From contig VYZI01000423.1 in assembly GCA_013397695.1 (NCBI GenBank), positions 62,001 to 126,000 of the forward strand: DNA of 64,000 nucleotides, given 5' to 3'. How positions within the stretch are numbered: the stretch's first letter is position 1; each line of letters begins with the position of its first letter. Below are positions 59,165 to 64,000 of the stretch, piece by piece. Both the position numbers and the translations under genes were made by a program. This DNA comes from Centropus unirufus (taxonomy: Eukaryota; Chordata; Aves; Cuculiformes; Centropidae). The notes beneath the pieces were generated by a model. It was not told the origin of the DNA. It saw only the letters and a list, made by a program, of their open reading frames with translations, and ran no database searches.

Positions 59165-59520
59165 ATGTCATTCAGGAGTGGCTGAGGGGTGACCTCACCA
59201 CTCTGTACAGCTCCCTGAAATGAGATTGTAGCAAAGTGGGTGTTGGTCTCGGAATAACAACTGATAGGGTGAGAGGAAACTGCCTGAAGTTGTGGTAGGG
59301 GCGATTTAGACTGGGCATTAGGAAAAATTTCTTTACTGAAATAGGGGTGAAGCATTGGACAAAGCTGCCCAGGGCAGTGGTGGAGGGGTTAAAAGAAAAA
59401 TAAAAAAAGTGTAGAGGTGGCACTTCAGGACGTGGTTTACTTGGCATGGTGGGATTAGCTGATGGTTGGACTGGATGAGCATTAGAGGTCTTTTCCAACC
59501 CACATGATTCCCTGATGATT
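59165..59520 (+). mobile_element. CR1 fragment (about 350 bp)
   Basis: Contains GGGGTGACCTCACCACTCTG, TACAGCTCCCTGAAATGAGA, ACTGGGCATTAGGAAAAATT, GGTTGGACTGGATGAGCAT and GGTCTTTTCCAACCCACATG in CR1 order. Confidence 0.9.
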
Positions 59521-61619
59521 CAGTCAAAGAAGGTAGCAGGAGTAGCAAGAAAAGTTTAAAAGAGAAAGCTGCTCATCTGTGTCAAATATACCAAAAGTTG
59601 AAATAATCACGATAATTTCTTATCAAAGTGAAGAATTGTGGTCTGATGTCTGGGTATCTTCCCCCATCTAATCTCTGATTAATTTTTTAAAGTGTGCGCC
59701 ATTTCTCCTTTCCCTTCCCTCCCTGGGTGTTTGGTTCTCTTGGCCTTCTTTTGTACAAGTGTATCTTGTGTTCTTAACTCCAGTTAGTTGCCAAAACAAG
59801 CCATGATAATGGGAGCTGAACCATATGGTCTTGAAACACTTTGCAGTTAAATTTGGCAATGCTCTTTTCCCTCTCACAACTGGCTGGAGTAGCCCGACAC
59901 ATGGGGAAGATGCTGCTTGTAGTGGAGTTTGCTGATGAGGAAGGATAAGCCAAGTGTTTTAATGCCCACCGTGCACGCCCTGTGGAATGTCTAATAAACT
60001 GTCTTGTCAAAGCCAAGGTGACAGTGTTGCATACAACAAGAGATTGACCTGGAAAATTATCCCACCGGGAAAGAAACACTTGAAAGTGGATCTGTCAGTT
60101 AAATGGACACTGACCACTTTGCACACCAAAACATAAGGGCCTTTAGGAAGAGGAAATATGGAGCGTCCTTGCCATTAGTCACCTGCCTGAAATCAGGAGG
60201 TGGAATTGGCAGTAAGCGAACAGGGGAGAGCTGGAAGTGGATGTGCAGCAGGGTACAATTTGAGGCTGTTTTTCACACACCTGAGAGGAGCAGCCTCCCT
60301 CATCCACATGCCCCTGTCTGAAGGTGAGTGCATTGCAGATGGAAGGCTGTGACAGTAATTTCTTCAAATTGTAAGTCTAAAACCTTGTGTTTCACTAAAA
60401 TCTGTTATCCAGTTGCAGGTCCTCCTGGAGGCTGCTGTCACGCGTGTGAAGAATGAAACAGAAATGATATTGCATGCAGACACTGAAGTGTTTTGCTGTA
60501 TGAAGTTTGCTAGATGAAGTGATAAAGCTTTGTGCAAACATAATGACTTCAGTTCAATCTCCATTCCCCTTGGCACTAATCAAAGTTCACACAAAGTGTG
60601 TTCTGAACTTGTCTCTTGTGTTCTCTCTACTCTTTCCCCTGCCTCCATCAAAAGCTTCTTGGGAACATTGCTTGGAAATACACCTGGGGTTACAGGCACA
60701 CGTTTGTAACTTCCCAACAGCAAGGTTCCAAAGCTGTTGAACTACAGAAGAAACTGGGAGAGTGGAAAAAGAAGCTGGGGGACAGCTTAGATGCTAAGGA
60801 AAAGGAAGAATAAGGCTTTTTTTGTTGATGTCCCTCTACGGTTCCAGAGGATGTGATCTAAGTTGCACGGGCAGAGGGAATGGAAGGGTAGGAAGGAATA
60901 TCTAAGGGGATATAAATGCTTAAGGCATTCTCATCCGCTTGAGACTTGCAGATAAATGGATGGAGAGGCTCAGCTGTGTGGAAATGCCTTCTGCTACAAA
61001 CTGCTGAGCTTAGAAAGGAGTGGCTGTGCCGTGCCAACTAGTGCCAAAACCAGTGTGATAGGAACTTGGATTTAAAAAAGAGCCAAAAGTTGTACCTGCT
61101 TGCACTCAGAAGGAATTTGGTCATTTTAAGTTGTTTGAGAGAATGCCCTGAGTTATAGTGAGTATCAATCTACTCGCCTTGCTCTCGCTACCACCACTAT
61201 GAGGTTTGCTGCAATGTCTGAAGGCTGCTTTGCATTTTTGTCATTCATTTTTAATGCTTCCTGGTGAGATAAAAAATGAAATGATATAGTGTTTATCATT
61301 TTAATAGCCTTGACATGTTTTTATTGCCAACTGATTGGAAGCACCAGTATTCAGATAATTGCACTTCCTCTTTCAGAGCCTGGTGATTTATGTGGCTTAG
61401 TAAAGTGTTAAAAGTGGTTTTAAATGATAGTTTCAATAAGAAGTGATGCAGCTTGGAGGTATTTGCTCCAAGTGATTAGCTCTTTACCATTCGAGTTGCT
61501 GTATTCTGTAACAGGACTAATATAGAAGGCATTAGGTTTTAGACATGTCGTACTGCTTTTGTAATGAGAGTTGTTTATAAATGTCACCTGGTTTGTTGCA
61601 ATTTTACATCCTTAATATT

Positions 61620-61862
61620 CATAGAATCATAGAACGGTTTGGGTTGGGAGGGAACTTAGAGCCCAGCAATTTCCAACCCCCTGCCATGGGCAGGGACACC
61701 TCCCACTGCACCAGGGGGCTCCAAGACCCATCCAACCTGGCCTTGAACACCTCCAGGGATGGGGCAGCCACCAGCGCTCTGGGCAACCTGGGCCAGGGCC
61801 TCCCTGCCCTCATGGTGAAGAATTTCTTACTAAAGTCCAACCTAAATCTTCCCCCTTCCAAC
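61620..61862 (-). mobile_element. CR1 LINE 3' fragment, minus orientation
   Basis: Starts CATAGAATCATAGAACGGTT. It continues with CCCCTGCCATGGGCAGGGAC and CCTTGAACACCTCCAGGGAT and ends near CCTAAATCTTCCCCCTTCCA. It is well preserved, so probably a younger copy. Confidence 0.95.
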
Positions 61863-62228
61863 TGGTGATGTTCTCTTCTGCTGTTCCATTGTGCTGTGGT
61901 GTGGTCCACCTCCTCATCAAAGGACTATGACTTGGTGCCCTCGACTGTAAAACTCGATTTCTGATGGCAATTGTTCCCCTTTAAATACCAGCATGGATCT
62001 GGTCTTCCCTGGAGCATGATCTTTTTCTTACAAATGTAAATCTTATTCTGCTAGCTCCTCTCCCTTATCTCCACTGTGTTCACCCTGAAGGCCCCCAGAA
62101 TACAAAGGACAGGAGGTGGCACCAGCATTTGTACGTGCTCCTTAGGATAAGAACTCCTAAGCTTACATAATGAAATTGGAAACTTTCAGCGGGGGTAAGG
62201 AAGGAGGAGTGCAAAAATAATTTTATTT

Positions 62229-62280
62229 TGTATACACATACACGTGCACACATATACCCATATATAAACGTACACAAAAC
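62229..62280. repeat. Short AC/AT alternating tract
   Basis: Degenerate TACACATACACGTGCACACA followed by TATACCCATATA; an imperfect purine-pyrimidine alternation. Confidence 0.6.
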
Positions 62281-62842
62281 GAAGCTAATTTTAAATGCTG
62301 CTCAAACTAGTTTTGGCAGAGCTTGAAACAGCTACAGAAATGTTTTAGCATTAATTGCACTGCGGATAATGATTTAGGAGTAAGTTAACTACAAGGAGGC
62401 ATCTTGTTTGCATGCAGCCTCACATATTCCACAATGAGCAGCTAGTTTGTAGCGTATTGAGAAATGAGGTGCCAGTGGTAAGGTTCAGGACCTTACTTGA
62501 CTGAGGCCACTTGTAATTAGATACGTTGAGGGAAAAATTCTTTTCATCAGCATCTGCTGCCAAGGCAGATCAAGCCTAAATCTTCAGTGCCTGCAAGTTT
62601 TTGCAGTCTGCCCACTGGGAAATGCACTTGGCACTGCCATGTCCCTGGCCTCCAGAACTGGTGATAATTGATTTGATAATTCAGCTGATATTGTTGCTGC
62701 CCTCCCAGCAGAACTGCATCATCCCTACTGCATTCAGGAGTAATTGTTGGATTTGTGTGGCCCATCACCCCAAGCCCTTTCTGTATTAAAACTTGAGCAT
62801 ACATCGTAGCTGGCAAAAATGAAAAACATTTAGAAAGGTGTC

Positions 62843-62926
62843 CGTGTGCCCATGGTGGGTGGAGGGTGTGGAACTGGGTGATCTTTAAGGTCCCTTCCAA
62901 CGCAAAACATCCCATTATTCTATGGA
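62843..62926 (+). mobile_element. Short CR1 3' fragment
   Basis: CCCATGGTGGGTGGAGGGTG, GAACTGGGTGATCTTTAAGG and TCCCTTCCAACGCAAAACAT, followed by TTATTCTATGG. Confidence 0.88.
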
Positions 62927-64000
62927 AGAACAAAAATGGCAATCAGTCGTATTTTAATGATGTTGGCCTGGCCATGACATTTAAAATCAGAAGTAAACCA
63001 CAAATCAGTCTTGGCAGTGCAGCAAATGTGGATGAGACAGAAGATTCTTCAGGTCTTGGGACCCCTATCACCATAGAATTATTCTTAGCACAGCTTTATC
63101 TGATAAGGGTGAGTTTACACAGTTGGGTGCGAACGGCCCGGTGGTGGCTTTGCTGCTGTTTGCAGGATCTGAACAGCTTCTCCTCCCAAACCCCTGCAAC
63201 CCTGATAGCTTGGAAATGCGCCCGTGTTCACACATGCGTCTGAGAGGCTCGGGCTCTTATTAGCTCTGTGGGTAAATAATTCCTGAATCACTGCTGGCTT
63301 CCATCCCGCTGGCTTGGAGAGCCGAGAGGAGTGAATACACAGTTTTACATTTCTGCCTAACGAGAGCTGTGCGTGCACAGTCCTGAGTCCCCACATCGGA
63401 CTACTTCACAATCCTATGGAATGAAAGCTATGAAATTAAACCATTGGGCACCTTCTCCGCATTCAGCAGAAGTCAAAAAGGCTGGAGGGATTAGCTTAGT
63501 GTTGTGCTTCAGATCCAGGCAGCTGAGAAAAAGCATCCCGTGCAGTGTTTCGCTCTCTCGCTATGCCGATAGCATCCGCGCTGACTTCGCTTTCTCTACG
63601 GCTTGTGCTGCCAGTCTAAATAGACAAAAGCACAGTAACAGCTTTCAGCTATGGAACAGTTGACACAAAATAGAGATAATCGATTTGCATATGTCTGCCA
63701 TCAGCTGGATGAAGTAAAACATAGCTTCATTCTCAAAGGAATAGGTCGAAGCTGCAATTCCAGTGGTCAAACACCCAACAAAATGCAAGAGCAGCAGTGA
63801 AGGTTAAGTATCACCTGAACTGGATGCTCATTTGGTGGGAATTTATGGTCTGTATCTTAACTAAAGAGCCAGTTAAAGCAGGGGAGGATGAGCTTTTTCT
63901 TGGGTCAGGTAGTTATATTCCTATTGCTGGAGTGATAAAGACGATCATCGAGATGGGATGTAGTGTTACCCACTGCAATTTAGTGTGAGATTAAACCTCA

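Larger units (their letters stand above)
58881..64000. other. Intergenic region after C1orf159
   Basis: Apart from the hairpins, CR1 copies and a short alternating purine-pyrimidine tract (about 62229-62280), no gene is supportable. A lysine-rich open frame ending at 60813 follows a plausible splice acceptor but matches no family I know. I did not recognise TTLL10 or the miR-200 cluster, the next genes in human. Confidence 0.55.

Noticed and set aside
15000..64000. miR-200b/200a/429 cluster, near C1orf159 in human
   Set aside because: By eye I did not find the mature sequences or their reverse complements on either strand. A computed search would be needed to be certain.

Overview
This is eukaryotic nuclear DNA, almost certainly from a bird. 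Three vertebrate genes with GT-AG introns can be read. The window also carries about 17 copies or fragments of CR1, the dominant LINE of birds and reptiles, recognised by the shared 3' segment and the degenerate ATTCTATG tail. I found no bacterial-type gene, CRISPR array, tRNA or rRNA.

Region 1 (1-11,675, + strand): the 3' part of a SHP-family tyrosine phosphatase, best called PTPN6 (SHP-1). Twelve coding exons carry the C-terminal SH2 domain, the whole catalytic domain and a tail with two phospho-tyrosine sites. The N-terminal SH2 domain lies before the window. One intron holds an LTR-like block, others hold CR1 copies, and the 3' UTR is itself split by an intron just after the stop codon.

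Region 2 (13,440-about 17,960, - strand): RNF223, a membrane-anchored RING protein with one coding exon, a clear 3' splice site before the ATG and a likely non-coding first exon about 3.1 kb upstream. It converges tail-to-tail with PTPN6.

Region 3 (about 18,000-39,300): a long gene-poor stretch with CR1 fragments, short tandem repeats, AT-rich sequence and a 20/41-bp minisatellite just before the next promoter.

Region 4 (39,600-58,880, + strand): the bird orthologue of human C1orf159. It has a CpG-island promoter with four ZNF143-type composite motifs, a perfect RFX X-box and a YY1-type site. A 5' UTR exon with three upstream ORFs follows, then eight coding exons for a 202-residue single-pass membrane protein with eight ectodomain cysteines and a C-terminal SNV tail.

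Region 5 (58,880-64,000): intergenic, with a strong GC hairpin, CR1 copies and no gene I can support.

The genes do not form a pathway. RNF223 and C1orf159 are neighbours in human 1p36.33, while human PTPN6 is at 12p13.31. The joining of these two blocks, and the head-to-head arrangement of RNF223 and C1orf159, are the main large-scale observations. The best candidates for something undescribed are the clustered ZNF143 promoter beside the minisatellite and the structured segment after C1orf159. I found no clearly novel biological system.
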